Shown piece after piece: positions 11,566 to 24,726 of a stretch of DNA of 64,000 bases (positions are counted from its first letter, which is position 1; each line of letters begins with the position of its first letter). The position numbers and the translations under genes were made by a program. The notes under the pieces were generated by a model that saw nothing but the letters and a program-made list of their open reading frames with translations, did no database searches and was not told the DNA's origin. The DNA is from Lepturacanthus savala (lineage: Eukaryota; Chordata; Actinopteri; Scombriformes; Trichiuridae): NCBI GenBank assembly GCA_030544235.1, contig CM060470.1:21082356-21146355 (forward strand), in the 5' to 3' direction.

Positions 11566-13423
11566 TAAATTTTTTATTTATTTGGAGTGTGAAAGCCTCT
11601 TTCGGACGATACAGACTTCTGGACAAATTACAAGAAGTTCTGGCAGGAAAATGAGCTGCAGAATCACTTAGGGAGACAAAGATTTAAATTTAACTCTAAC
11701 ACTGTACTCACACAAAAACAGGAATGCAGACTGTATGTATGTGTGCCTATAGGAAAAAAAAAAGGAAACAGCCTGTGATTTGGGGGTCTACAGTCGGATC
11801 AGGGCAGGATGCGTTGTTGGGGGGAATTCAAGCGTGAAACAAAGGATTAGGACTCTTGGACGTAACGGATGGATGTGTGTTAATGCAGGCTGCATTAAGA
11901 CAGGAGCCGAGAGCAGATGTGATCAGAGTGTGAAGAGGGATTGTCCGAGTTAAATGTGCTGCATATCTGTCTAAGTTACCTTCCACAGTCTATTGAAATG
12001 TCTTTGTTATGGCTGTTAGGAATCATTTAAGTGATAGACTGCACGTTGCACATCAAACACTGCTCTGAGGATCATATATTGTATCTTTAATGCAGAGTAG
12101 TTCACACTGGAGCTGAAACAATACGTCTGTTAAATGATTAGTTGATCTTTGGGGGGCGTCTGATTAGTTGTTTGTTGCTTCTTGTTTATTAGGATTTGCT
12201 GCTTTTCTGTGATAATAACTGAATATCTTTGGACAGAAGAAGCAATTACCTGGCAGTGGCTTCATTTCAGCTTTTTTGTATATACTCTAAATGTACCATA
12301 AAATGCTAATTTTCAGATTTTTAACACTCTTAACATATGAGTAGATACATATGCTTCAGGCAAGTGTCTCTTTATGACACTTAAACATGGGAACAACCAC
12401 AATTAACCTCAATAATGTCAAACCTCACTTTTGCTTTTATAATGCTCCAAAAATACAGCGAACACAAACCAAACATGTTTGTGGTTTGTTTTCAGTCATA
12501 CCGAGATGTTAAATTTAACATTAGTCCTGCTCACACAACATAGAGTCCAACTTGTAAATGCCGTGATGCACAACCAGGACTCCACACAGATCTGTGATGC
12601 TTTAATTAACTTTAAAAGCCCTAATTGAAAATACATCAACTATAGTAACTATATGGCGAGTGCCATACCTTTTCATACCCAAATCACACCTCTGTCATCT
12701 GGGGTTTTAGGAAGCTATGATGAATATTTTCAACAGTTTAATGACATTTATACCCAAAACACCTGATCGATCAATAATCTAAATCTGTTTTTTTTTCAGG
12801 CTTTTGCCTTCATTTGACAGACAGAGACTAGGGAGTTACACTGTGGACGCTGCGGTTACCTTCAGGCCTCCATGAAAACAATTGTTTGTGGCTCTAGTTT
12901 ACACAAAAGCTTAACACAGCTCTGGTGTAAAAGCATGTTTATCGTTAGTTATTGCACGTTTCTCTGTTCGTGGATCAGTGTAATTGCTGTGTGTGTGTTC
13001 GCTGTGTGTGGTCCTGAACCTTCAGTGTTTCTTTGTAGTCATTGATCCCACATTCTGCTCCTCTGTCTCCCTCTGTTATATGAAGGTGTTGCCGGGTAAA
13101 TAGCAGCTGCCGATTGGCTGCAGGTTTACCTGTGTGCACAGTACGAGTGTATTAACCGGTGTGTTTACACTTCCCACCAGGAACTTACTATATACATTTG
13201 CTGTGTGTGTATGTGTGTGTCCGTGTGTGTGTGTGTGTGTGTGTTTGTGTGTGTCAGTGGAGCAGGTGGAGTGACAGGTGGTAGCTGGGAAATTGGAGGA
13301 TTTCCTCTTTTTAGCAACGGCTGATTAACTCCGACTCTGAACCGTCCATTCACACACTATAGATCCGCAACCAGGATCCAAACAGTTTTAGTTTAGAAAA
13401 TGTATTCATAATGGCTGCAGTAG

Positions 13424-13424
<1 letters not shown>
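11566..13424. other. No gene seen
   Basis: Unique-looking non-coding sequence with TG runs near 12988-13010 and 13201-13255. Confidence 0.55.
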
Positions 13425-13491
<67 letters not shown>

Positions 13492-13505
13492 CGGGGGGGG
13501 GGCGG
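13425..13505. repeat. TG microsatellite followed by a G run
   Basis: 33 TG units (13425-13490), then a G10-containing stretch. The junction is a likely sequencing and assembly weak point. Confidence 0.95.
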
Positions 13506-15499
13506 TGTAAATGAAAGAAATCATCAGTTTGATTTGTAAAGTCCTCATTCAAGGACTTTGTATTGAGCTCACTCCAGCAGCCTTTTCAATATTTAAAAAA
13601 AATCAAATGATTTTGACGTTGCCAGAGAAACCAAAAGAAATTGTTTAATTGTCAGTTTGGCTTGACAAAAAATCCTCAGAAATACTAATTATAAAATGCA
13701 GTGAAAGGCAAGCCAATCCTCACATTTGAGAGGCTGTACTTCAAAAAATAAACTAAAGGAGGATTTAAATTATTAAACTTAAGTTAAATACACCTAAATG
13801 TCTATAATCTATAGATTTGTTGTTTCCTCAACATCTAACCACAGAGATCAGGTGACAAGAAGAGGAAGGAAGAAGGAAGGGCAGTGAAAGAGAGAAGGAA
13901 AAGGGCTGATGTGGTTAAAATAAGCTTCCAGGGAGAGGAAGGGAGGAGGGAAGAAATACAAGTGTTTGTTTTCCATGTCAGTTCTGTCGGAGGAGATCGG
14001 CCCCGTGGGAAAACATCATCACCGATACTGTCCAACCACCGCTGGCTGCACTTTTATTCCTTTCTTCTCAAACACATTGGCCTCATTTATCTAGAGAGCA
14101 GAAATCATCTCAAGTCAGGTCTCACATATGATTCATGAAACGTTTGGATCCTGCCAATCGCAAAGTAACTGCAGCTGAAAATGCTGAGAGAGAAACTCCC
14201 CCCACCTAGAAATTGACGCCATAGTCCAGTTATTGTTAGTAACCAGGCCAGAAAGGTGTCATTAAACACAGTGCAGCTGAGGTTATAATAACTAATTAAT
14301 GTAAAACCAGATATTCAATCGATCTTTATTTGTCACGAATATATAAATATTTATAAATGTAACATAACTGAGGAGTCCAATCTGCTTCACCTGTCACAAG
14401 CAGCTAAATATAAAAACTACTGATGTTTTAGCAGCTTATATTTCATCAGCCTCTGTACAAATAAACACAAATGCAGAAAGAAATAAAGAATTCCAAGGTT
14501 ATTCATAGAGTTATTTATTAATTTACTCAGTTTGCCAAATAGGCTTCATACTGTTAAATGATAAATAGGCCGTAGAGGCTTCTGGATAGAATAGTAATCA
14601 TAATAACCAACTTCATATTTTATCCCCCCCACCTCCTCCTCCAACTTTATTTGCAAAACGCATTTAAACAACAAGGTAACTCAAAGCGTTTCATATAAAA
14701 CATTAAGAATCAGAATAAAATTAAAAATCATAAAAAGCAGACAATTAAAGGGGGAAAATACAAAATAAAACAGGAACAAAGTTGCAATACAACAAAAAAT
14801 AATGGATTGCTGTTTTTTGTTTTGTTTATTGCACAAATGGAGGAAACGACAGGAACATTTCACTGTAATGACAGAACAAATAAAGATAATCAATCAATCA
14901 ACTGATTTCCAGAGCACCTTTTAAGCAAATTTCAGCATTTTGGTCATTATCTAATCTAGTTAATATCTGACTCTATTTCTGTCTCTGTTATTTCCACAAA
15001 CATGAGTCGAGACTTGATGTGAGCTCATGTCCACATTTTAAAAACCCCTAGCGTAGCGTGTAAACGGCCGCGCTCCCAGCTTCCTGCCGCACGATAAATG
15101 ACTCCCATTGTCTCCTTCAGCTGTTCCTTGTTATAAATTCAGTCGCTCGTTTGACTCGATTCAGTTACAGATCAATTCCACCTCCTGCCGAGCTCTTGTT
15201 TTTATGTGCGGTGATTTCCAGGTCACACATGCTCCCTTTCTTTCTTCTCTCCCGGTGTTGATCTGGAGTCAATAAGGGTCACGTGACCTCCCGCGCCCCC
15301 CCCCCCCTCTGATTAGTAGCTGTTATTATCTCACTCCATTAAACTTCCATGAACGGTTGAGATGGTAAAGAAGTGGAGAACCCAGCTGGTTGCTCTGGAG
15401 TTTAATCTACAGATCCTTATCATCCGCGTGTTCAGCCTCAGGTCAATAAGCAGCCACGTACCTAAACGCCACCGCCAGCTCTGTGTTTGTTCTGGGAAA

Positions 15500-15500
<1 letters not shown>
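13506..15500. other. No gene seen; weak dispersed repeat near 14641-14760
   Basis: Mostly AT-rich. 14641-14760 (actttatttgcaaaacgcat and onward) resembles a degenerate fish repeat. There is a C run at 15297-15308. Confidence 0.45.
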
Positions 15501-15549
<49 letters not shown>

Positions 15550-15571
15550 ATACACACATACACACACACAC
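15501..15571. repeat. CA microsatellite with TA interruptions
   Basis: 22 pure CA units, then cacatacacatacacacata and another CA run. Confidence 0.95.
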
Positions 15572-16659
15572 TCAAGGCCTACATGGTGTATACACGTACA
15601 CACAATACTACACTCTACAGAAGCACTGAAGTGGACACTCGATGGGGATAAACCTGCTTTAAGTGACCTCCACACTGAGCCAAAACCTCTGTGTTTGTGT
15701 TGTTTCTTAAAGTGTTTGCTGACGGAGAATCGGGCGTCACCCGTTGGGTTTTGGCGTGGAGATGAGTGGTGGTAATTAGCCCTTCTGTTGGAGACACGTG
15801 TCATTTAAATGTCATGTAAATGTGACTCGGATTGAGCTTTGTTTGCAATGTTTGTCCAAACATGAGAAAGAGTCCTATTCAGTTACTGCATGTCACAGTG
15901 ATTTTTAGTTTTTTGGAATCCATTAAAATCAGAGTAAAATTCTGAGGCTCGAGTCAAAAGGAAAACAGGGCCTGATAGTTCAAGTTAAAAACTTGCGCAC
16001 GTGGGCTGATATTCTCGCTCAGCTGTGTGACAGATCCTGGAAGTCGCAGTGACACTCTGACAGTGCGGTGCGGTGCCGGAGGCTCCTCTCAACGCCTCGC
16101 GGCTCCTTCTTTCTCTTTCATATCTTTTTATATCTTCCCTCAAAAGAATTTACCAGGCAGGCAAACACACACGCACGCTCTCGTCAGGCTCCGCCGGCGT
16201 CTGATTGGATGATACCGGGCCGCCGTTACTCTCCCTAACTTTCCCACAGCTGCTCCATTGCCGTCCTCTTCCCTCTGTTTATTCCTCTCCAACCAGTCCG
16301 TCCAGTGGAACCAGTTCATCTGGCTGCATAGGGAGCAGCATGTGGACCCTGCTCTGCTTTCTTACTTCGACTGAGGAAGCTGTCGTAAAAAGGAATTATA
16401 TTTAACTGTGAAGCTGCGTTGGTGGTTTACACCTTTAAGTTTAAAGAAACTCACCCCAAACATTCTCTGTTTAAAAGAAAAACAAAAACAGATTATAAAT
16501 CAAGAGCTCAAATGATGCAAATGAAGCATTGTTTTCAATAAAAGTAGAATATCTCTGTTTTGTGGCCAATCGACCTGCAACAAAATCTGCTTGTTCCACT
16601 TAAATATGGATATTTGCTGCTTTCTAAGATAGTGAACTAAATAGCGTTAGGTTGTGGAT
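15572..16659. other. No gene seen
   Basis: Unique-looking, moderately GC-rich around 16020-16330. Short open frames are unsupported. Confidence 0.5.
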
Positions 16660-16926
16660 AGAGCTGCAACAATTAGTCTATTTTGCTAATCGATTTTAGT
16701 CATTTTCAGGAAGTAAATGTCCAAATTCTCTGGTTCCAGTTTCTTAAATATGATTATTTCCTAGTTTCTTTAGTCTTCTATAATAGTGAAGTGATGATCT
16801 TTTGGGTTGTGGAATATTGGTCTAGACAAAGAGTTCAGTGACAGTGGTCAACATTTTATACCATTCGATTAATAGATTTAATAATCGATTAATTAATCCA
16901 CTATTAAAATAGACATTATTTGCTGC
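16660..16926 (+). mobile_element. Family A element
   Basis: Begins agagctgcaacaattagtct and carries the typical aatgtccaaattctctggtt and gatgatcttttgggttgtgg blocks. The right end is partly lost. Confidence 0.78.
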
Positions 16927-18219
16927 CCGACTGGCCAAGTTCTCATTCTGCTGATCCAGTATTTGGATCCAATGGTGAGTGAAGATTTTTAGGTGATTTC
17001 CATTAAAAACTTTGATTGGAGAAGGTCATTTGAAAACCTTTGTATGTGTCCTTATTAAATCTAAAAGAAGAAAGAATGAGTTTCCTTCACTGACCTGAGC
17101 CTCAGTGTGATGTTCCTGTGTAGTAAAGATTTGGGGACGTACACTTGGCTTTTAATCTTTTTGATGGAGCCTGGTGATAAATTTCCGTCATCCTGGCTCT
17201 CAGCCGCACAGGAGAGATTAAGTGGAGGATGGATGAGATTTTTCAAGCCAAAAAAAAGGCGCCACTTCTGCAGAGGCCATTGTGTAGGCGTGAATCAATA
17301 TAAAGTGGTAAATAGAGTTGGCTGACATGACATATGTTGTAGCTGAGAGAACCTGCCACTGATGATTTATATTCAGCTCCCTGATGAGTCATGAAATTGA
17401 TCCATTCATCAGTCGGGATCAGGTGTCTAATCAGATGAGATTTAATGTTTTGCATGTGACCGCGATAAATGTCTGCCTGTCAAATATCAGATGTCAGCTG
17501 TGTCTGTGGGCATCGGAGTCTAATCTCAGATTATGATGATATTGGTTTCCAGCAATTATGAAAACAGGATAATTGAGAAAACAAATTGTGTGTGTGTGTG
17601 TGTAAAAAGTATATATATATGAGTGTATATTTTTACTGTATTTTATTTTGTAGTCAGTATATTATTTACTTGTATTCCTGACCAGGAACAAATACTGCAA
17701 ATTAGCCGAAGCTCGACATCTCATAAATATCACAATTTCTCCTTTTTTGTGTTAAAGTTGTATGTTTCATCCCAGTTAAATAAACATTATTTAAATATTG
17801 TTATTAGGATTTAGCAAACACTTTTGTCCAAAGCGACCTACATAAAAAAAGCAGAAATGAACATTAACAATATTAAATTAATAATATAATATAATTATTA
17901 ATTCCACATGCACACATGTGTCTAGAAAGTACCTTTTCAAAATAAAGTACCTCTGTAATTATGGTAAATGTACTTAAAGCAATAAAACAACATATGTAAA
18001 TTTTACACACATGGAATTTACAGTCAGCAATAATCATTAACTTGAGATTTACTGCATTACATCTATTGTTGGGTTTTGAGAAAATGAAATACTCATAAAC
18101 ATTTTTTAAATTTGTATTTCACTTAAAGTAGAATTCAACAGTTATTTAAAGTTGAAGGAAATCCACTGGTGAAAAGATGTTTTGTTTCGTACATGCAGGA
18201 TTATGATTTATGCCATAAA

Positions 18220-18300
18220 CAAGGAGCACTAGTGTGTGTGTATGTCTGTGTTGTGTGTGTGTGTGTTTGTGTTGTGTGTGGCTGTGTGTGTCGGAGTCTA
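18220..18300. repeat. Interrupted TG-rich repeat
   Basis: Imperfect TG runs (tgtgtgtatgtctgtgttg and similar). They give Cys-Val open frames that are not genes. Confidence 0.85.
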
Positions 18301-18849
18301 AAGGTCTCCAGCAGCAGCTCCTTCCTGGTAACCTACAAACAGCGTGTGTGTCGTCCCTCCCTCCCAGCCTACACACACATTCCTCCCTTAACAGGAAGGA
18401 GAGACGAAACAAAGAGCCCACTTCCTGTACGTCCCTCCAGCGTCCAACACAATGGAGCAGGAAGTGACTGGCAACTGTATTGGAGGCCTGGGAGTGTGAA
18501 GGGAAGATAAAGTGATCTCTCTGTCCTATAAACTGCACTTTATTTCCCTGCTGCCCCTCTCATCCCTGTCATTTTCCATCACCTCCTCCGTCAGCACCGG
18601 ACCTGTGTCCGTTCATCCGATCTCGTTCCAGTAAACACGCTAAACTTCTCATATTCAGAACTGAAACCTAGTTTCTGCTGAACCAGTTTGTTTTGGAGTC
18701 AAATGAAAGGAACCAGAGCGTCCGAAGAAGCAGCAGCGTCTGTTTTCTTTGGTTTAATTTGCTCTGATTCTGTCATCGGAAGTCGGGACAATCAGCCTTT
18801 TCTTTTTTCTCAGAGTGCGTTTGCGACCCAGGAGAGTGCCGCCATAGCT

Positions 18850-18863
18850 GTCGCCATGGCGAC
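18850..18863. promoter_or_regulatory. Perfect palindrome GTCGCCATGGCGAC, X-box-like
   Basis: Exactly self-complementary 14-mer. It differs from the ideal RFX X-box GTTGCCATGGCAAC only at positions 3 and 12. Function not shown. Confidence 0.4.
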
Positions 18864-19492
18864 CTCTGCCTGGGACGGACAATGTCAGGGCATCTGGATT
18901 GCTGGCGCTGCAGATGGCGGAGGCCTTGCTTTAAATCACCGCTGCTGCCAAACCCCGCGAAGAAGAAGAAGAAACCTGGCAGAGAGAAAGGGCCTTAAAG
19001 CAGAGACTGAAGCAGGAGGCGAAACTGCCGTAAAAAGCGGAGATGTCCAGGGCCGTGTTTCACGTCACTTGACCGTCAAAAGGTGCAAAGACAGAATTTA
19101 CGGAAACCGAGAGAAGTCCACTTCAGCTGCCCCCTGTCCCACGGTGATTAATGGTCTCTCCTCTTTACGACCCCCCCCCCCCCCAAACACACACACACAC
19201 ACAACTCTCCCCCCGGTGTTACTCCGGGGAGGCGGCTTGCATCATAACTTCAAAGTACCTGCCCCTCCTCCTCCTCTTTTTTTTCCTCCCCTGCACTCTA
19301 TCCTCCCCTCTTCCTTTATTTGTATTCTCCCTGCTCTCCATTGTCCAATCGATATCTTCGCCCTCTGTTTCTGTCTCATCTCTCAGCACCTCTTCCCTTT
19401 CCTGCTCCCGCCCTCCTCGTTTTTTTTCTCTTTCCCTCAGCCTCAGTCTTTCATCGAGTAGATCCCACCAGTCCAGACACTTCAAAGGCACG

Positions 19493-19535
19493 CCCCCCCC
19501 CTTTTCCCCTCCCCCATCCGACCCCCCACCCCCCC
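19493..19535 (-). other. Strong G-quadruplex motif on the minus strand
   Basis: On the minus strand, G runs of 7, 6, 5, 4 and 9 are separated by 1, 6, 1 and 4 bases. This satisfies the standard four-run rule with long runs and short loops. Confidence 0.75.
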
Positions 19536-20617
19536 AGCAGCAGTTACTCACCCCAGCAGGCGGCTTTCATGCCAAGGCCAGGTGCCCTCAGGGGAGAATC
19601 CGGAGCACCGTGGAAATACTCGGCACCTTATCTGGGAATGGGAGAGTGTGGAAAAAGTGAAGGCCTATATAAGGAATTATGTCATACTCGGTGAAATGTA
19701 TACTAGTCCCTGCTCGGCTGAGAGCAGAGAGGATGAGGAGGGAGAGTAAGCTCTGCTTCAGATAGGCTATAATCTAAAATGACTAAGCTCTCCTTTCTTT
19801 CGTCTGTTTCGTCGTCTCCGCCCGCACGGCTATTTTTGGAGGAGCTTTCCGAATTTTTTTTTTTTTTTTCCAGGAACCACCATAAAACCGGCTGTCAAAG
19901 GGCAAAATACACACGCATGTCTCCTGCTTTAACCGCCGCCGATCATTGTGCTGCACCACATAATATCTCCCTTCAGATTGTATAGCAGGTTTAACCGTCG
20001 GCCTTTACAATGACACGCTTTCATCGTCACGTTTCCTGTTTCTGTCGAGCTTCACGTGACAGTTTGAGAGCTCGGATTTAGAAGAAAGGCGCCGTTTTAA
20101 AGCTGAAATAGCACAAATCTGCTCTTTAGATTCAATTCCTTTAAAGTTGAGCTAAATATAGTGAGCGGCATATGAACTACTTCATCTGTCCTATTCCTTT
20201 AAGATACAGGTTTCTCATCATAAAAAGGGTCTTAAAATAAAATCTGGGAAATTTAGATAATAAATTTGTGTGTTTGCTGCCTGTCGCCTTTTCACTGTCA
20301 TCAGTAGTCATTCCAATTGTCATCTTTGTGCCCTGGAACAGGCTGTTTTGAGATCTTTTATTGTTAAGATTGTTAAAAGGCCTTTTACTGTTTTCTGATT
20401 GGTTAATAGTTTCATTGGAACGGTTTGAATTGGCAGGATTCTATAAGGAATATGGAAAAGTTTTGTTTTCAAAAGTAGGAAATCGATAAATTGTCTCTTT
20501 TCTATCGAACAAATTGTTTCACCCTCTTTTAAATTATATTTTTGAGATTTTAATTTCATCCAGAGCAAGCACAAAAGCCTAAAAGGGACATCATCCTAAT
20601 AGAGGCACAGCCACATT

Positions 20618-20965
20618 AGAGCTGCAGTAATTAGTCAATTAATCAATTAGTTGCCAACTTCACATTAATCGACAGCTATTTTTAAAGATTTGAGCCATTT
20701 TTAAGAAGAAAATATCCAAATTCTGTGTTTCCATCTTCTTAAATCTGAATATTTTCTGGTTTATTTTGTCTTCTATAATAGTATAGTGATAATAAACTAT
20801 AATAGTAATCATTGGGTTTTGGACTCTTGGTCTGGACAAAAAAAGACATTTTAGGTTGAATCTTCAGCTTTAGGAAACAGTGATTGACATTGAATCCATT
20901 TTATGAACCAAAGAACTAACTGATTATTCATTTCAATAACTGATAGATTATTTGATCAGAATTGT
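20618..20965 (+). mobile_element. Family A element
   Basis: Begins agagctgcagtaattagtca. It carries aatatccaaattctgtgttt and aaaagacattttaggttgaa. The right end is degraded. Confidence 0.78.
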
Positions 20966-23823
20966 CCTACTATGCATTATAAAAAATGACATATATAAAT
21001 ATAAAAAATATATAAAAGTATCACCACAGTAAACCAAAGTACAATGAGAAAAAGAATGAAGTTTAAAAAAACAGGAGAAAGTAGGCAATACATTATTATA
21101 TTAAGAGATACAAGGGAGGCAGATGAAATCAAAAAGATGGTTTCTGAATTTGGAAACGTGACTTTAAATATGGTGCAAGAATCCAGAGATGCTGCATAGA
21201 GTTTCATTGAAGTCTGCACCTTTTTAGTAGTTTCCCCTGGTTTCCTTGCTGCTGTCAGCTGAGGTCAGAGCTGTACGCTGCTCTGCTGCTTTAAAAACAA
21301 CACAGAGAGCAGAGATCATGTCCACAAACATGCAGCGATATTCTAACACAGCACTGGACGCATCCGCATTCTCCTGTCGCTGTTCAGTCCGTGGTGACCT
21401 TCATTCCAGAAGCTTCCGGCGTGTTGTACAGATGATTTGAGCCTGAAGGGAGCCGTGCAGGAACATTAGCATTGTAAATGGCTCCGAGTCGCTCTCACGC
21501 AGGTACAGTAAGAGCAGACATCTGTCACTCTCCTTCCTTCTTTCCCGACCTCCTCACCTCTTTGTCTCCCGTCTGCATCCTCAGCACAAAAAAAGGGGAC
21601 GTGACTCATTTGAGATCAGTAGCTGCTCCTCTTTCCCAAAGCTGCACCTTTATTGCTGAGGTCAGTTTTACTCCTCCGCATCAGGAGGATTCGTATGTGC
21701 AGAATGTCGCCAGTATTCACAGGATGATAAGAATCTGAATGCACCAATGCTCAGTTCCAATAAAGATTGTGGAATATCAGTGTCTTTCCGATGTGGAAAC
21801 ATTTAGTGTGTGTATTAGTTTGGTTTATGAGGCTGTTTGTCAAAAACAAAATTAAGATAATAATAAACTAATAACCAATGATGAACAATCAGATCATCAA
21901 TGTAGAAATAAATAAGTCATTTGTGACTTTGAGATGGAGGATTTTTCTTCTTAAAAGCCCCATGAAAGGGAATTTAAGAGACTTTTGTGATTTATTCCTC
22001 ATTGAAACAAATAATTTGAGCTTACAAGAGGGATTTAAACCAAATCCTCATATTTGGACCATGAGGAAGTGGGCGGGGGCTATAGTTTCTAGAACACAGA
22101 TATACGTCTATAAATACAGAACATCTCTGTTTGCAGGATGAGTCATCAAACCTTTGAAACTCTTTCACAGGAAGACAAATAACTGTGATTTTTGATGAAA
22201 TTATTTTTTTGAGTATTTTTTACATCTAGAGATACACAAACAATCAATACATGGACACAGGATTATCATTTCATGTTGCATTAAACATTAGTAGTTTTTA
22301 ATATTTCTGTAAAGGACTATTACACTTTCAAACATCATGCATTGTTTTCTTGGTGTATTCTATTTTTTTTTTCTAATTTGGAATGTGATGGAAATGTTTA
22401 TCCTCTGTGCAACGTCTGCAGTAGATTGCACACAGATTCACACATCACCTCTTTTTTTTTAATCTAATAAAGCAGTCATAGCCCAGCTGTAAACACGCTG
22501 GCATAAACATAAATCCATACGGAAAGACGATGGCGACCGCTTTGCCGCAAAGGTCAAGAGCCTTTTTTTTTTTTTTAAGTGCTGCTCTTTAATGCCGATG
22601 CTGTTTTTTTTAATAGCTTGGCCTTTGTTAAGAGACCTGAGCACAGAGCTGAGCCTCATTAAGAGCACGCTCATTAGGAGAAACACACACACATATACAC
22701 ACACACACGGCTGTGACAGATGAGCTCAGGCGTGCCACCACCTTTCACACACACGCACACACTCTGAGGCCAGCTTTAACACATGGATATACCTCAACCT
22801 GAGCCCTTACATGAGGTTTCGGCTTCTTCTGGTTCACTAGTTCACCCCGCTCTTCCTCACAGAGCCGAAATTCTGAATTCTGCTGCTAATACTCAGAAAT
22901 TACGCAGCAGTGGGGTGTTATCATGAGCATTTTCATGGTTACACGAGTCTGAGACAGACTTGACATTTCAAAAGACCCACTTAGTGGCTTTGGATGACAA
23001 AATATAGACTGGCACAAGCATACACATTTAGAAACCATAGTTAGATCTGTAAATAGTCGTGTGCATTGTGTCAAAGAGACGGACAGGAGAGGGAAGGGAA
23101 TGAAGGGAACAGACGGGAGGAAGTGGAAGCAGCAGGATGGCGTTTGGAGCCTCGAAGCTTCGTATTGCTCTGGCACCCTCTGTTGGATGGATCCGACTAA
23201 AGCCCACCGCTGTTAAAGCTGCAGCGAGCACAGTGAGGCCCGACAGCATGCCATCATGTAACACGATGAGCCTGTTTGACAGGAACAATGTCGCCGCTGT
23301 TAAACAGTTGTGTCGAGTGTGTCGGTTAATCCTGGAGAAATGAAGCAGCCACGACTGTCCGGGTGTGATTCTGCCTCCGGGGCAGAGGACAATTTTTTTG
23401 TTTGTGTGCATATTTATGATGAATGTGTTTAAAAAGTCAGGAAATGAAGTTTGAATTTTGATGTGTGCTGTATATTTTATTTGTGCGTGTGTGGTAGCAG
23501 TTGCGGTTGCTGTGCTACTGGCTAATGGACTCATTAGAATGGAAGCTCTGCACATGTGCTCCATCTGGATTGTCTCCTCGTTCTGCCTCTGCCTCGTTAA
23601 TGTACTGCTGTGTATGTGTGTGTGTGTGTGTCAATGTTTGTTTGAATCTCAGTTGTTGATGTATGTGTGTGGTATAGGTATACACGTTGCAGGTGTGTGT
23701 GTCTCTTCAAGTTTGAGTGTGTATGCTACTTTAGTGGGTTTACCGCCGCAGGATAACCAATCTGTGTGTGCGTGTGTGTGTATGTGGTGAGGGGGTGGAT
23801 CTGAGATGAGACTGACTTTAATG

Positions 23824-23825
<2 letters not shown>
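20966..23825. other. No gene seen
   Basis: Mixed AT-rich and GC-rich unique-looking DNA with T runs (22450-22460, 22563-22575). Both strands have open frames near 23028-23564 without family signatures. Confidence 0.5.
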
Positions 23826-23865
<40 letters not shown>

Positions 23866-23880
23866 CACACACACACACAC
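23826..23880. repeat. CT microsatellite followed by CA repeat
   Basis: 19 CT units (23826-23863), a tgc break, then CA units to 23880. Confidence 0.95.
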
Positions 23881-24403
23881 TTCCCTTCCTTTCTAAGTAT
23901 CTCCTGTAATTGCTAAGTGATACACAAACTGTTGCTGCCAGACTCGGCTCTGCAGTCGGATAAGTTGTATTCACGGCGTTTGTTGCTCCTCTACTCCAGT
24001 AATAAATATCTGGTCTGAGGGCGACCAGCTGTTCCAGATGTTCCAAGCAGCTCAGGCCTTGTTAACGGAGGCCGGGTCAGTGTTGAGCCGTGTTAAAATT
24101 TTAAAAGGTTTAAGTCCGGCCTTGAGAGCACTATCACTGCTCTACTTAATTGCTCGGGCGCACCAGTGGAGTGAAAGTGCCATGCTGCTGAATTATAGAT
24201 TAGCAATCACAGTCATGCATCAGCAGGAAAGTGTGTATGTTCACATAGCTGGAAGCATGAAGTGACAAACGACTGTTTCTCACAGATCGCTGCAGCTATT
24301 TAAATTAAATTGCCAGAACTAATTTACTTTGTCTAGTACTTCTTTACCAAAACTCTGTGATCTGTGGAGAATAATCTATGTGCAATAGCTAAAGGTCTGC
24401 ATT

Positions 24404-24726
24404 AGAGCTCCAATGATCGGTCAATTAATCAATTAGTGGATGACAATTACATTAAGTTTTCGAGTCGTTTTAAGAAGAAAATGTCCAGATTCTCTGGTTT
24501 CATCTTCTTAAATCTGTAGCCTTTTTTTAGTCTTCTATAATAGTAAACTGATTATCTTTGGGTTGTGGACTGTTGGTCGGGACAAAAAGAGACATTTTAG
24601 AGTGAATCTTCATCTTTGGGAAACAATGATCAACGTTTTACACCACTTTATGAACCAAACAACTAATCAGTTAATCGTTTCAATAATTGATGGATATGAC
24701 TCAGAATAGTCATTAGTTGCAGCTCT
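24404..24726 (+). mobile_element. Family A element, complete
   Basis: Begins agagctccaatgatcggtca and ends cattagttgcagctct; the two ends are inverted copies. It carries all interior blocks. Confidence 0.82.

Larger units (their letters stand above)
18688..19720. promoter_or_regulatory. GC- and pyrimidine-rich block, possible regulatory region
   Basis: Repeat-free and GC-rich on the left (18690-19130). It is then strongly C/T-rich on the + strand (about 19140-19560), with C14 at 19171-19184 and several C runs, followed by a TATATAAGG at 19666-19674. A 14-base palindrome GTCGCCATGGCGAC lies at 18850-18863. No recognisable exon: the 257-codon open frame here has no family signature and follows from base composition. 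A promoter or enhancer role is inference only. Confidence 0.35.

Noticed and set aside
15331..15804. 157-codon minus open frame
   Set aside because: Cys-Val run from the CA repeat; no protein family features.
18857..18960. ATG in gccatggcgac as a possible dip2a start exon
   Set aside because: The reading (MATSAWDGQCQGIW) does not resemble the DIP2 N-terminus and no donor after a LSEG-like end follows.
18688..19461. 257-codon + strand open frame
   Set aside because: Composition-driven: Pro/Phe/Leu-rich reading of C/T-rich DNA and a CA repeat, with no family signature or conserved block.
23028..23564. 178-codon minus open frame
   Set aside because: No recognised motif, opposite-strand frames overlap it, and no splice or conservation evidence is available.
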